Source: Micrococcales bacterium (GTDB lineage: Bacteria; Actinomycetota; Actinomycetes; Actinomycetales; Cellulomonadaceae). Taken from it: 64,000 bases of DNA. The stretch lies in NCBI GenBank assembly GCA_009785115.1, contig WQWY01000013.1, forward strand, positions 1 to 64,000, written 5' to 3'. Position 1 is the stretch's first letter, and each line of letters opens with the position of its first letter. Below are positions 17,156-26,240 of the stretch, one piece after another. The translations under genes were made by a program, and so were the position numbers. The notes under the pieces are model-generated. The model made no database searches and was not told the DNA's origin. It saw nothing but the letters and a program-made list of their open reading frames with translations.

Positions 17156-18579
17156 GCGCCCCCGTCGAACCGCTCACCCAGGACGAGGCCATCGCCTCTC
17201 TCGGGAGCTACACCTACGGCTGGCACGACCCGGACGTGGCGGGCGCCAGCGCCCGTCGAGGCCTGTCCGAGGAGGTCGTCCGCGACATCTCCCGCCTCAA
17301 GGACGAGCCGGAGTGGATGCTGAAGACCAGGCTGAAGGCGCTGCGGCTGTTCGACCGCAAGCCCATGCCGCACTGGGGCCCCGACCTGTCCAACCTCGAC
17401 TTCGACACCATCAAGTACTTCGTGCGCTCCACCGAGCGGCAGGCCACCACCTGGGACGACCTGCCCGACGACATCAAGCGCACCTACGACCGGCTGGGCA
17501 TCCCCGAGGCCGAGAAGCAGCGCCTCATCTCCGGGGTGGCCGCGCAGTACGAGTCCGAGGTGGTCTACCACCAGATCCAGGAGTCGCTGGCTGAGCAGGG
17601 CGTGATCTTCCTCGACACCGACACCGCCCTGAAGGAGCACCCGGAGATCTTCGAGCGCTACTTCGGCTCGGTGATCCCGATCGGGGACAACAAGTTCGCG
17701 TCGCTGAACACCGCTGTGTGGTCGGGCGGGTCGTTCGTCTACGTGCCGCCGGGCGTGCACGTGGACATCCCGCTCCAGGCGTACTTCCGGATCAACACCG
17801 AGAACATGGGCCAGTTCGAGCGGACGCTCATCATCGCTGACGAGGGCTCCTCGGTGCACTACGTCGAGGGCTGCACCGCACCGATCTACAAGACCGACTC
17901 GCTGCACTCCGCGGTGGTCGAGATCATCGTCAAGAAGGACGCCCGCGTCCGGTACACCACCATCCAGAACTGGTCGACCAACGTGTACAACCTGGTCACC
18001 AAGCGGTCCACGGTCGCTGAGGGCGGCACCATGGAGTGGGTGGACGGCAACATCGGGTCCAAGATCACGATGAAGTACCCGGCGGTCTACCTCATGGGGG
18101 AGCACGCCACCGGCGAGACGCTGTCGCTCTCCTTCGCTGGCGTCGGCCAGCACCAGGACACCGGCTCGAAGATGGTGCACGCCGCCCCGAACACATCGAG
18201 CCACATCGTGGCCAAGTCGGTGGCTCGCGGCGGCGGCCGCGCCTCGTACCGGGGCCTGGTGCAGATTCTCGAAGGGGCGCAGGGCGCCAGGTCGAACGTG
18301 CTGTGCGACGCGCTGCTGGTCGACCAGGTCTCGCGCTCCGACACCTACCCCTACGTCGACGTCCGCGAGGACGACGTGACGATGGGCCACGAGGCGACGG
18401 TCTCCCGGGTCAGCGAAGACCAGCTGTTCTACCTGATGTCTCGCGGCCTGGACGAGCAGGAGGCCATGGCGATGATCGTGCGCGGGTTCGTCGAGCCGAT
18501 CGCGCGCGAGCTGCCGATGGAGTACGCGCTCGAGCTCAACCGCCTCATCGAGCTGCAGATGGAAGGATCCGTCGGCTGA
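17152..18579 (+). CDS. sufB: Fe-S cluster assembly scaffold SufB
   Basis: 475 residues, standard. Component of the SufBC2D complex that builds Fe-S clusters. Recognised by YGWHDPD near the N-terminus, [18 protein letters not shown], the beta-helix core ([18 protein letters not shown]) and the conserved C-terminal [19 protein letters not shown]. The longer frame from 16513 is rejected; ATG 17152 overlaps the sufR stop by 4 bases. Stop TGA shares one base with the sufD ATG. It is the first structural gene of the suf operon. Confidence 0.97.
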   Translation: MSAPVEPLTQDEAIASLGSYTYGWHDPDVAGASARRGLSEEVVRDISRLKDEPEWMLKTRLKALRLFDRKPMPHWGPDLSNLDFDTIKYFVRSTERQATTWDDLPDDIKRTYDRLGIPEAEKQRLISGVAAQYESEVVYHQIQESLAEQGVIFLDTDTALKEHPEIFERYFGSVIPIGDNKFASLNTAVWSGGSFVYVPPGVHVDIPLQAYFRINTENMGQFERTLIIADEGSSVHYVEGCTAPIYKTDSLHSAVVEIIVKKDARVRYTTIQNWSTNVYNLVTKRSTVAEGGTMEWVDGNIGSKITMKYPAVYLMGEHATGETLSLSFAGVGQHQDTGSKMVHAAPNTSSHIVAKSVARGGGRASYRGLVQILEGAQGARSNVLCDALLVDQVSRSDTYPYVDVREDDVTMGHEATVSRVSEDQLFYLMSRGLDEQEAMAMIVRGFVEPIARELPMEYALELNRLIELQMEGSVG

Positions 18580-19880
18580 TGACGACCACCACACCCACAG
18601 CCCTCACCGGAGCCACGGCGCTGCCCCTGGACCACAGCCGGGCGACCGCCGACGGCGCTCACAACCACGGCACCGCTCCTAGCCACAGCGGTGCACGCGA
18701 GACCTCGCGCGGGCAGCGGCGCACCTCCTTCGACCTCGAGGACTTCCCCGTGCCGACCGGCCGAGAAGAGGAGTGGCGGTTCACACCGTTGGCTCCGCTC
18801 GCCCCGCTGCTGGCCGGCCGGGTGGACGGGAACGGCGTGCGGACCACCGTCACCCCGGCGCCCGGCGTGAGCGTCGAGCAGGTGAGCCGCGACGACGCCC
18901 GCCTCGGCCAGGCCGGCAGGCCTGGTGACCGTGCCGCCGCTGTGGCGTGGGCCTCGTTCGACACCGCCACCGTCGTCACCCTGCCCGCCGCCACGCCGTC
19001 CGAGGAACCGTCAGAGGTCACCTCGGTGCTGGTCGAGGGTGTCGGGGACGCGCCGACCGCCGCGCACCTGGTGGTGCGTGCCGAGACCGGCTCGTCGGGC
19101 GTGGTGGTTCTCGACCACGTGGGCCAGGCAGCGCTGACCGAGACGGTCGAGATCGTCGCCGAGCCCGGCGCGAACCTGACCGTCGTGTCGCTCCAAGGCT
19201 GGGCGTCCGGTGCGGTGCACGCCGCCAGCCACCGCATCAGGCTGGACGAGGGCGCGACCGTCAAGCACGTCGTGGTCTCGCTGGGCGGGGCGCTGGTCCG
19301 CATCACCCCCGACGTGGAGCTCGTCGGCGAGCGGGGCTCGGTGACCGCGCTGGGCCTGTACTACGCCGACGCCGGCCAGCACCTGGAGCACCGGCTGTTC
19401 GTGGACCACGCGGTGCCCGACTGCCGGTCCAGGGTCACGTACAAGGGTGCCCTCCAGGGCGAGGGCGCTCGTTCGGTGTGGGTCGGGGACGTGCTGATCC
19501 GGGTGGAGGCCGAGGGGACCGACACCTACGAGGAGAACCGCAACCTGGTGCTCACCGACGGTGCCCGGGCCGACTCGGTGCCGAACCTGGAGATCGAGAC
19601 CGGGCTGATCGAGGGCGCCGGGCACGCCAGCGCGACCGGTCGCTTCGACGACGAACAGCTCTTCTACCTGCGCAGCCGTGGCATCCCGGAGACAGAGGCC
19701 CGTCGCCTGGTGGTGCGCGGCTTCTTCGCTGACCTGCTCGCCCAGGTCGGCGTGCCCGAGGTCGAGGAGCGCCTGCTCGAGCAGATCGAGCTCGAGCTGG
19801 CCGCCGTCTCGACACCAGACGTCTCCACGCCAGCCGTCTCCACGCCAGCCGTCTCCGTACGAGAAGAGGATGTCTCATGA
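18579..19880 (+). CDS. sufD: Fe-S cluster assembly protein SufD
   Basis: 433 residues. SufB paralogue in the SufBC2D complex. The family pattern is clear: FPVPTGREEEWRFTPLAPL near the N-terminus, the beta-helix core, then LFYLRSRGIPETEARRLVVR near the C-terminus. The first ~45 residues (Thr/Ala/His-rich) form a variable extension. The C-terminal tail carries VSTPD-VSTPA-VSTPA repeats coded by 15-bp tandem units. ATG overlaps the sufB stop by 1 base and the stop overlaps the Rieske gene by 4. Confidence 0.96.
   Translation: MTTTTPTALTGATALPLDHSRATADGAHNHGTAPSHSGARETSRGQRRTSFDLEDFPVPTGREEEWRFTPLAPLAPLLAGRVDGNGVRTTVTPAPGVSVEQVSRDDARLGQAGRPGDRAAAVAWASFDTATVVTLPAATPSEEPSEVTSVLVEGVGDAPTAAHLVVRAETGSSGVVVLDHVGQAALTETVEIVAEPGANLTVVSLQGWASGAVHAASHRIRLDEGATVKHVVVSLGGALVRITPDVELVGERGSVTALGLYYADAGQHLEHRLFVDHAVPDCRSRVTYKGALQGEGARSVWVGDVLIRVEAEGTDTYEENRNLVLTDGARADSVPNLEIETGLIEGAGHASATGRFDDEQLFYLRSRGIPETEARRLVVRGFFADLLAQVGVPEVEERLLEQIELELAAVSTPDVSTPAVSTPAVSVREEDVS
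19806..19856 (+). repeat. 15-bp tandem repeats at the 3' end of sufD
   Basis: Units gtctcgacaccagac, gtctccacgccagcc, gtctccacgccagcc and a partial copy run from 19806. They encode VSTP-type pentapeptides in the SufD tail. The same unit length and a similar position are seen at the end of sufR. Confidence 0.8.
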
Positions 19881-20218
19881 CCGCTCAGATGGTGTGCCGC
19901 ACCGGTGACGTGCCCGTGCCCGGAGCCCTGCGCCGCGAGGTCGACGGGGTGGCGGTCGCGGTCGTGCGCGACTCCGACGGCACCTGGCACGCGATCTCCG
20001 ACCTGTGCTCGCACGGGCAGGTGTCCCTCTCGGAGGGCGAGGTGGTCGACGGCACCATCGAGTGCTGGGCCCACGCCGCGAGGTTCGACCTGGCCACCGG
20101 GGCACCGACCTGCCTGCCCGCCGTCGAGCCCGTGCCCGTGTACCCCGTGACCATCGACGGCGACCAGGTGCTCGTCGACGTCGCCAACCCGATCTCGCCC
20201 GCTGTCGAAGGAGACTGA
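19877..20218 (+). CDS. Rieske [2Fe-2S] ferredoxin of the suf operon
   Basis: 113 residues. The Rieske motif is complete: LCSHGQVSLSEGEV supplies Cys and His, and IECWAHAARFDLATG supplies the second Cys-x2-His. It resembles soluble biphenyl-dioxygenase-type Rieske ferredoxins. Such a gene between sufD and sufC is usual in Micrococcales; it may deliver electrons during cluster assembly or be an early client. ATGA overlap with sufD and 1-base overlap with sufC. Confidence 0.92.
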   Translation: MTAQMVCRTGDVPVPGALRREVDGVAVAVVRDSDGTWHAISDLCSHGQVSLSEGEVVDGTIECWAHAARFDLATGAPTCLPAVEPVPVYPVTIDGDQVLVDVANPISPAVEGD

Positions 20219-20976
20219 TGTCCACGCTCGCGATCCGCGACCTCAAGGTCAGCGTCGAGACCAAGGAAGGCACCAAGGAGATCCTGCGCGGCGTCGACCT
20301 CACGATCCGTGCCGGTGAGACCCACGCGATCATGGGCCCCAACGGCTCGGGCAAGTCGACCCTCGCGTACGCCCTGGCAGGCCACCCGAAGTACCAGGTC
20401 ACCGAGGGTGAGGTGACGCTGGACGGCGAGGACGTGCTGGCCATGTCGGTCGACGAGCGCGCCCGGGCCGGGCTCTTCCTGGCCATGCAGTACCCGATCG
20501 AGGTGCCTGGTGTCTCGGTGTCGAGCTTCCTGCGCACGGCCAAGACCGCGATCGACGGCGAGGCCCCGCCGCTGCGCCGCTGGGTCAAGGACGTCAAGGA
20601 GGCGATGGGCCAGCTGCGCATGGGGCCCGAGTTCGCCGAGCGGTCGGTCAACGAGGGGTTCTCCGGCGGGGAGAAGAAGCGGCACGAGATCTTGCAGATG
20701 GAGCTGCTGAAGCCCCGTTTCGCGATCCTCGACGAGACTGACTCGGGCCTCGACGTCGACGCCCTGCGGGTCGTCTCCGACGGTGTGAACCGCGCCAGGG
20801 AGGCCACCGGCGCCGGCCTGTTGCTCATCACCCACTACACCCGCATCCTGCGGTACATCAAGCCCGACTTCGTGCACGTGTTCGTCGCCGGCAGGATCGC
20901 CGAGGAGGGCGGCCCGGAGCTCGCTGACAGGCTGGAGGCCGAGGGCTACGACCGCTTCGAGCAGCTGAGCGCCTGA
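20218..20976 (+). CDS. sufC: Fe-S cluster assembly ATPase SufC
   Basis: 252 residues, usual length. ABC-type ATPase of the SufBC2D complex: Walker A MGPNGSGKSTLAYALAG, signature FSGGEKKRHEILQ, Walker B FAILDETDSGLDVDAL and the switch histidine in LLITHYTRIL. It has no membrane domain. ATG chosen at the 1-base overlap with the Rieske stop; the longer frame from 20005 is a shadow. Confidence 0.97.
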   Translation: MSTLAIRDLKVSVETKEGTKEILRGVDLTIRAGETHAIMGPNGSGKSTLAYALAGHPKYQVTEGEVTLDGEDVLAMSVDERARAGLFLAMQYPIEVPGVSVSSFLRTAKTAIDGEAPPLRRWVKDVKEAMGQLRMGPEFAERSVNEGFSGGEKKRHEILQMELLKPRFAILDETDSGLDVDALRVVSDGVNRAREATGAGLLLITHYTRILRYIKPDFVHVFVAGRIAEEGGPELADRLEAEGYDRFEQLSA

Positions 20977-20977
20977 G

Positions 20978-22291
20978 ATGACCTCTGCCCCCTCGACAGG
21001 GTTCGCCGCCGCGTCGCTCCGTGCTGACTTCCCCCTGCTGTCGCGCACGGTGGGCGACGGGCGTCGTCTGGTGTACCTGGACTCCGGGGCGACCGCCCAG
21101 AAGCCGCAGGTGGTCATCGACGCCGAGGTGGACTTCTACACCCGGCACAACGCTGCCGTGCACCGTGGTGCCCACCAGCTGGCCGAGGAGGCCACCGACG
21201 CCTTCGAGCGCGCCCGCGAGCAGGTCGCGACGTTCGTCGGTGCCGACCCTGGCGAGATCGTCTGGACTCCGGGGGCGACAGCGGGGCTGAACCTCGTCGC
21301 CTACGCGATCAGCAACGCGACTGCCGGTCGGGGCGGGGAGGCGGCGCGACGGTTCGCGCTCGCGTCGGGTGACGAGCTGCTGGTCACCGTCGCCGAGCAC
21401 CACGCCAACCTCGTGCCGTGGCAAGAGCTCGCGGCCCGCACCGGGGCGGTGCTGCGCTGGGTCGACACCGACGAGCAGGGCCGGCTGAGGATCGACCAGC
21501 TGGACCACCTGGTGACCTCGCGCACCCGGGTGGTCGCGTTCTCCCACGCGTCCAACGTCACCGGGGCGATCACCCCGGTCCAGCCCTTCGTCGACGCCGC
21601 GCGCCGCGTCGGTGCGCTGACCGTGCTGGACGCGTCGCAGACCGTCCCGCACCTGCCTGTGGACCTGCACGCCCTCGGCGTGGACCTCGCTGTGCTGACG
21701 GGGCACAAGATGCTCGGCCCCACCGGGGTGGGCGCGCTGTACGGGCGCCGCGAGCTGCTGGAGGCGATGCCCCCGGTGCTCACCGGAGGTTCCATGGTCG
21801 AGGTCGTCACCATGGAGGCCGCCACCTACGCCCCGCCACCGCAGAAGTTCGAGGCGGGCACCCAGATGGTCGCCCAGGCGGTCGGTATGGGCGTGGCCGC
21901 CGAGTACCTGACCGCGCTGGGCATGCCCGAGGTGGCCGCCCACGACCACCACCTGACCCGGTTGCTGCTCGACGCGGTCGCTGACCTGCCCGGGGTGCGC
22001 GTGATCGGGCCGCGAGACGCTGCCGACCGCCTGGCCATCGTGTCCGTGGTGGTCGACGGTGTGCACGCCCACGACGTCGGGCAGGTGCTCGACGCGGCCG
22101 GCGTCGCCGTCCGGGTCGGCCACCACTGCGCACAGCCGCTGCACCGCCGCTACGGCGTGGCGGCCACGACCCGCGCCTCGGCGTCGGTCTACACCACCGA
22201 GGACGATGTGGCCGCGTTCGCCGACGCCCTGGCAGGGGTCCGGCGCTTCTTCGGCCTGGACGACAGCTCGAGCAGGACGGGGGACCGGTGA
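20978..22291 (+). CDS. sufS: Cysteine desulfurase SufS
   Basis: 437 residues. PLP-dependent enzyme taking sulfur from cysteine for cluster assembly. The PLP lysine lies in LTGHKMLGPTGVGALYG, with LDASQTVPHLPVD and SHASNVTGAI as further class V motifs. The catalytic Cys is in VRVGHHCAQPLHRRYG, the short-loop group II (SufS) arrangement that requires a sulfur acceptor, here SufU. One base separates it from sufC; its stop overlaps sufU by 4. Confidence 0.96.
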   Translation: MTSAPSTGFAAASLRADFPLLSRTVGDGRRLVYLDSGATAQKPQVVIDAEVDFYTRHNAAVHRGAHQLAEEATDAFERAREQVATFVGADPGEIVWTPGATAGLNLVAYAISNATAGRGGEAARRFALASGDELLVTVAEHHANLVPWQELAARTGAVLRWVDTDEQGRLRIDQLDHLVTSRTRVVAFSHASNVTGAITPVQPFVDAARRVGALTVLDASQTVPHLPVDLHALGVDLAVLTGHKMLGPTGVGALYGRRELLEAMPPVLTGGSMVEVVTMEAATYAPPPQKFEAGTQMVAQAVGMGVAAEYLTALGMPEVAAHDHHLTRLLLDAVADLPGVRVIGPRDAADRLAIVSVVVDGVHAHDVGQVLDAAGVAVRVGHHCAQPLHRRYGVAATTRASASVYTTEDDVAAFADALAGVRRFFGLDDSSSRTGDR

Positions 22292-22779
22292 CCGTGGACG
22301 CCATGGAGCAGCTGTACCAGCAGGTGATACTCGACCACGCACGCCGCCCGCACGGGCGGGGTGACCTGCCCGTCGAGGGTGCGGAGGGCACGGGGCGCTC
22401 GCACCAGGTGAACCCGACCTGCGGCGACGAGGTGACGCTCGAGGTGCGGGTCGACCGCTCCGGTGCGACCCCGGTGGTCACCGCCCTGCGCTGGGAGGGG
22501 CAGGGGTGCTCCATCTCCCAGGCGTCGGTGTCGATGCTTCACGACCTGGTGCTCGGGGCCGACCTGCCAGCCGTGGACACGGTGGCCGCCACGTTCCGCG
22601 ACCTGCTCGGCACCCGCGGGGCCGGCCTGGAGGACGAGGACGCGGAGGACCTGCTCGGTGACGCCACCGCGTTCACCGGGGTGGGCAAGTTCCCTGCCCG
22701 GATCAAGTGCGCGCTGCTCGGCTGGGTCGCGCTGACCGATGCCCTGGTGCTGTCGGGCGCGAGAGAGGAGCGGTCATGA
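22288..22779 (+). CDS. sufU: Sulfur transfer protein SufU
   Basis: 163 residues. Zn-dependent persulfide acceptor for SufS. The ligand/acceptor cysteines are seen in VNPTCGDEVTL, GQGCSISQAS and ARIKCALLGW, with the Gly-rich insertion typical of SufU rather than IscU around the second. GTG overlaps the sufS stop by 4 bases, and its stop overlaps sufT, so sufS-sufU-sufT are coupled. Confidence 0.95.
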   Translation: MTVDAMEQLYQQVILDHARRPHGRGDLPVEGAEGTGRSHQVNPTCGDEVTLEVRVDRSGATPVVTALRWEGQGCSISQASVSMLHDLVLGADLPAVDTVAATFRDLLGTRGAGLEDEDAEDLLGDATAFTGVGKFPARIKCALLGWVALTDALVLSGAREERS

Positions 22780-23099
22780 CGACCGAGAAGACCCCGGCGA
22801 CCGCCGCCGACGTCGAAGAGGCGATGCGTGACGTCATCGACCCCGAGCTGGGCATCAACGTCGTCGACCTCGGGCTGGTCTACGGCGTGGCGATCGACCA
22901 GGGGACCGCGGTGGTCGACATGACCCTGACCTCGGCGGCGTGCCCGCTGACCGACGTCATCGAGTCGCAGTCCGCGGCCGCGCTCGAGGGCCTGGTGGAC
23001 TCCTTCCGGATCAACTGGGTCTGGATGCCGCCGTGGACCCAGGAGCGCATCACCGAGGACGGCCGCGAGCAGATGCGGGCTCTGGGTTTCAACATCTGA
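22776..23099 (+). CDS. sufT: SufT-type (MIP18/DUF59) metal-sulfur cluster assembly factor
   Basis: 107 residues. Family signature IDPELGINVVDLGLVYG, then TLTSAACPLTDVIE with the conserved Cys, and the C-terminal WTQERITEDGREQMRALG. Members help maturation or delivery of Fe-S clusters and close the suf operon in actinobacteria (Rv1466 position). ATG 22776 overlaps sufU by 4 bases. A weak stem (23127-23133 against 23147-23153) follows. Confidence 0.93.
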   Translation: MTTEKTPATAADVEEAMRDVIDPELGINVVDLGLVYGVAIDQGTAVVDMTLTSAACPLTDVIESQSAAALEGLVDSFRINWVWMPPWTQERITEDGREQMRALGFNI

Positions 23100-23126
23100 C
23101 GGGAAGGGTCGTTCCTGACCGGGGAC

Positions 23127-23153
23127 GACGGCCACTACCATCGGAGGGCCGTC
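23127..23153 (+). promoter_or_regulatory. Stem-loop and possible -10 box between sufT and the BACON gene
   Basis: gacggcc at 23127 pairs with ggccgtc at 23147 (7 bp, 13-base loop); the loop contains TACCAT, a possible -10 for the next gene, whose GGAGGAG ribosome site and ATG follow. It could terminate suf transcription or control the downstream gene; the sequence does not decide. Confidence 0.35.
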
Positions 23154-23169
23154 CTACCTCGGAGGAGCC

Positions 23170-24045
23170 ATGAAGACCGGTGGCAGAGCCAGACGCCTGC
23201 TCGGCGTCCTCTCGGCCGTCGGCTGGGTCGCGGTGTGCGTGCTCGTGATCTCGGTGCAGATCACCCGACCCCTGGGCGGGGCGTATGCGAACGCCGCGGT
23301 CGAGGGGCCGGCCCATCCCGGTGCACAAGGGCTGTCCGTGGACGTGTCGAGCTGGGCGGTCGGCGCTCAGGGTGGCGAGAAGACCGTGACGGTGCTCGCC
23401 GAGCAGGGGTGGCAAGCCCTGTCAGACCGCGGCTGGTTGCAGGTGGCCTATGTCGAGGGGCAGCTGCTGCTGACCGCAGAGCCGAACGCCGGCGGGCTGC
23501 GTGCCGCGACGGTCATGGTGACCAGCGGCCGCGATGTCGCCATGGTGGAGGTCGCTCAGGAAGGTCTGGTGCAGGCGGTCGGAGAGGACGCCACGGCGAC
23601 GCCCGCGCCCACACCCTCGCCCAGCCCCTCGGCCTCGGCCCCGGCGGTCGTCGCCCCGCCTGTCGTCGCGCCGCCCGTAGACCCTCCGCCGGTCCCGTTG
23701 AACCAGCCCGACGTGAGAGGCACGGTCAACCTGGTGTTTCCCCCCGGGTGGGGAGAGGGCTCTCTCGCCGGGGTGACGGGCCACATCGTCGACGTGGCCA
23801 ACCCGGGTCGGACGCTCAGCTACCAGGTCTACGGCGTCTACAGCTCACCGGGCGGCCGCGAGGAGGTCCATGCTGGCCGGGGCTCGGCGAACCGGCCAGA
23901 GGCCGGGGTGGGCAACCACGGCTACGCCGTCCTCGACATCCCCACCACCAGGCCGAACGACATGTCTCTGCTAGGTGTGTGCGTGTACCACCTCGGGGGA
24001 GGGGCCTCGCCCACGCTTCTCGCGTGCAAGTACTTCATGGGCTGA
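23170..24045 (+). CDS. Secreted protein with one BACON domain and a C-terminal GW/ANR-type domain
   Basis: 291 residues from ATG after GGAGGAG. Residues ~1-45 form a signal or anchor (GVLSAVGWVAVCVLVISVQI). Residues ~55-135 match the BACON immunoglobulin-like fold (LSVDVSSWAVGAQGGEKTVT ending MVEVAQEG). A Pro/Ser/Ala linker (~140-175) follows. The last ~110 residues have the actinobacterial secreted-domain pattern GVTGHIVDVANPG...NRPEAG...LGVCVYHLGGG...LLACKYF. BACON domains are usually linked to carbohydrate or mucin binding. Probably envelope-attached; same architecture, with one rather than three BACON units, as the next gene. Confidence 0.75.
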   Translation: MKTGGRARRLLGVLSAVGWVAVCVLVISVQITRPLGGAYANAAVEGPAHPGAQGLSVDVSSWAVGAQGGEKTVTVLAEQGWQALSDRGWLQVAYVEGQLLLTAEPNAGGLRAATVMVTSGRDVAMVEVAQEGLVQAVGEDATATPAPTPSPSPSASAPAVVAPPVVAPPVDPPPVPLNQPDVRGTVNLVFPPGWGEGSLAGVTGHIVDVANPGRTLSYQVYGVYSSPGGREEVHAGRGSANRPEAGVGNHGYAVLDIPTTRPNDMSLLGVCVYHLGGGASPTLLACKYFMG

Positions 24046-24061
24046 GGGCGTCGCACCGCTA

Positions 24062-24079
24062 CCACCTGGCCCCAGGTGG
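24062..24079 (+). terminator. Possible terminator between the two BACON genes
   Basis: ccacctgg at 24062-24069 and ccaggtgg at 24072-24079 form a near-perfect palindrome 16 bases after the upstream stop. There is no T tract. TAGCGT at 24139-24144 may be a -10 for the next gene, followed by GAGGAG before its ATG. Confidence 0.4.
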
Positions 24080-24186
24080 GGCACGCACTTTCTGGGCAAA
24101 AGGTAGACAGGCGCTGGCCAAGGGTGGGTGATCCTCGGTAGCGTTCCTCCCTCGAAGACTGGTGACGGCTAGGGCGTGAGGAGCAC

Positions 24187-25464
24187 ATGGTGGTGCGCGG
24201 TGTGAAGCCAGCCCTTGGCCTGGTCGGCGTCACGGCGTGGAGCCTGGTGATGGCGAGCACCGTCTCGTTCGAGATCACCTCAGCCCTGCCCGCCCCGCTG
24301 CGACTGGGCGCGTCTGGTTGGGCGCCGACCGCGGAGAAGGCGGAGACCACCGTCGTGGTGCAGGCAGAGGGTGAGTGGGAGGCCGCGTCGGACCAGCATC
24401 AGCCGTGGTTGACCGTGAGCCCGAAGTCGGGGGTCGGGAACAGCCGGATCACCCTGAGCGCTGCCGCCAACTACCAGGCGGAGGCACGGTGGGCGACGGT
24501 CTCGGTCATCGATGCTGGGTCGGTGCGCACCGTGACGGTCAGCCAGGCTGGGCAGGGAGGCACCAAGGCGGTGCCGCTGAACCTCGAGCAGACCGACTGG
24601 GACGTCAGCCAGTACAGCGGCACCACGACGGTGCGGGTCGGCTCGGACCGAGACTGGACTGTCGAGTCAGACCAGCCGTGGGTGACGGTGGAGAAGGTCG
24701 GCCCGGACGCGCTGGTGGTGAGCGTGGTGAAGAACACCGGTGCGGACCGCTCAGCGATCGTCAGGGTGAACGACGGCACCTCCGTCCGGGTCCTCGTGGT
24801 CAACCAGGCAGGCCGCTCCGCGGGGCCCCAGGCTGCCGCGTCGTTGCAGGTGGAACCCGCCAGCCTGCACCCTGGGTGGGAAGCGGGGCAAGAAGAGGTG
24901 TTGGTGAGCGCCGACGGGCCGTGGTCGCTGATCAGCGACGTGGCCTGGATCACAGGTTCGGAGCTGTCGTCAGGTGCGGCGGTGGTGACCTGGGCGGCGA
25001 ACCCGGACTCCTTGCCCCGGACGGGGACGCTCCGTGTGACCAGCGGCGGCATCACCCGGGTGCTCCAGGTCGACCAGGAAGGTCAGGTCGACAGGTATGC
25101 CCCCGAAGGGGTGCTGGAGAAGGTCATGACGGGGCGCGGCCAGGTGCGGGTCCAGGGCTGGGTTCTCGACCGTGACCAGCCCAGCGCGAACGTGCCGGTC
25201 GAGGTCTACGTGAAGACCGACACGGTCGGCCTGACCTTTGTCGGCAACGGCATGGCGAACCGTCCCGGCAGCAAGGGCCAGGAGTTCGACCTCACCGTCC
25301 AGACAGAGCTCCTCGACGGCATCGTCGGGCGCTACGAAGTCTGCGTCTACGCCAAGAGCATCCCCTCAGGTGCGGGCCTGCACCCTCTGGGCTGCATCAC
25401 CTCCTCCTCCGCCGCGGTCTTGCCTCAGCAGGCTGGCCCGATCTCGCTCCCGGCGCACCGATGA
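24187..25464 (+). CDS. Secreted protein with three BACON domains and a C-terminal GW-type domain
   Basis: 425 residues, with an N-terminal membrane/signal segment (ALGLVGVTAWSLVMASTVSF). Three consecutive BACON-like units follow, each starting LxLxxxxW and ending VxVxQxG: about 38-130 (closing VTVSQAGQ), 135-217 (closing VLVVNQAGR) and 222-303 (closing VLQVDQEGQ). The final ~110 residues read VRVQGWVLDRDQPSANVPVE, MANRPGSKG, RYEVCVYAKSIPSG, the same domain as at the end of the previous gene. The stop overlaps the response-regulator start by 4 bases, tying this extracytoplasmic protein to the two-component system. Ligand unknown. Confidence 0.78.
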   Translation: MVVRGVKPALGLVGVTAWSLVMASTVSFEITSALPAPLRLGASGWAPTAEKAETTVVVQAEGEWEAASDQHQPWLTVSPKSGVGNSRITLSAAANYQAEARWATVSVIDAGSVRTVTVSQAGQGGTKAVPLNLEQTDWDVSQYSGTTTVRVGSDRDWTVESDQPWVTVEKVGPDALVVSVVKNTGADRSAIVRVNDGTSVRVLVVNQAGRSAGPQAAASLQVEPASLHPGWEAGQEEVLVSADGPWSLISDVAWITGSELSSGAAVVTWAANPDSLPRTGTLRVTSGGITRVLQVDQEGQVDRYAPEGVLEKVMTGRGQVRVQGWVLDRDQPSANVPVEVYVKTDTVGLTFVGNGMANRPGSKGQEFDLTVQTELLDGIVGRYEVCVYAKSIPSGAGLHPLGCITSSSAAVLPQQAGPISLPAHR

Positions 25465-26240
25465 CCAGCTGGCCTACCTCGCACGAGGTTCCCACGACGC
25501 CTTCAAGCACCCCGCCCGGAGGCTCCCAGCCGTCCCGGGAAGGCATGCTGCTGCTGGTGGACGACGAGGAGGTGATCACCTCGACGCTCTCCCGGTTCTT
25601 CGCGAAGGCCGGTTTCGAGGTGGTGGTCGCCGCCGACGGTGCGCAAGGTCTGGCCGCGGTCGACGCCTACCGGCCCGACGTCGTGGTCACTGATGTGCGG
25701 ATGCCGGTGATGGACGGGCGGGAGATGGTCCGCCAGATGCGCGCGAGGGGGGCGTGGACGCCGGTGGTGCTCCTCACCCAGCTGGGCGAGTCGGCAGACC
25801 GGGCGACGGCCATCGACGAGGGTGCCGACGACTACGTGAACAAGCCGTGCGACCCTCAAGAGCTGCTGAGCCGGGTGCGGGCGCTGCTGCGCCGCCAGGT
25901 GGTGGGCCGCCAGCCGCTGACGACGGTGACCGAGCTGGTCTCCGACGGGCTGCGGGTGAACCGGATCACCCGCGAGGTGACCCTGGACGGCCGCGAGGTG
26001 ACCTTGACCCCACGGGCCTGGCTGCTGCTGGACCACCTGATCACCCGCCCCGGAGAGCTGCACACCCGCGAGGACCTGTTGACCGCGGTCTGGGGCTTCG
26101 ACTTTCCCACCCCGACGCGGTCGGTGGACGCCAGGGTCTCCGAGCTGCGGCGGGCGCTGCGGGAGTATGCGGTGAAGATCGAGACGGTGCCGGGCGTGGG
26201 GTACCGGTTCAGCGGCGACGTTCGGGTCGGTGCACCGTGA
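25461..26240 (+). CDS. OmpR/PhoB-family response regulator
   Basis: 259 residues. The receiver domain (~30-145) has the acidic pair in LLVDDEEVI, phospho-accepting Asp in VVTDVRMPVMDG (near 77), a Thr in VVLLTQLGE and Lys in DDYVNKPCDP. The C-terminal winged helix (~155-255) has TLTPRAWLLLDHLITRPGEL and PTRSVDARVSELRRAL. ATG overlaps the stop of the BACON gene and its own stop overlaps the kinase start (GTGA). The N-terminal ~30 residues are an unstructured extension. Targets unknown; the inverted repeat at 27324-27359 is a candidate. Confidence 0.93.
   Translation: MTSWPTSHEVPTTPSSTPPGGSQPSREGMLLLVDDEEVITSTLSRFFAKAGFEVVVAADGAQGLAAVDAYRPDVVVTDVRMPVMDGREMVRQMRARGAWTPVVLLTQLGESADRATAIDEGADDYVNKPCDPQELLSRVRALLRRQVVGRQPLTTVTELVSDGLRVNRITREVTLDGREVTLTPRAWLLLDHLITRPGELHTREDLLTAVWGFDFPTPTRSVDARVSELRRALREYAVKIETVPGVGYRFSGDVRVGAP

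Noticed and set aside
19877-20218. Rieske gene inside suf as a novelty
   Set aside because: A Rieske ferredoxin between sufD and sufC is usual in Micrococcales.
23235-24131. Alternate frame over the first BACON gene
   Set aside because: Gly/Arg-rich shadow without signal peptide; the BACON frame has a signal segment, ribosome site and recognised domains.
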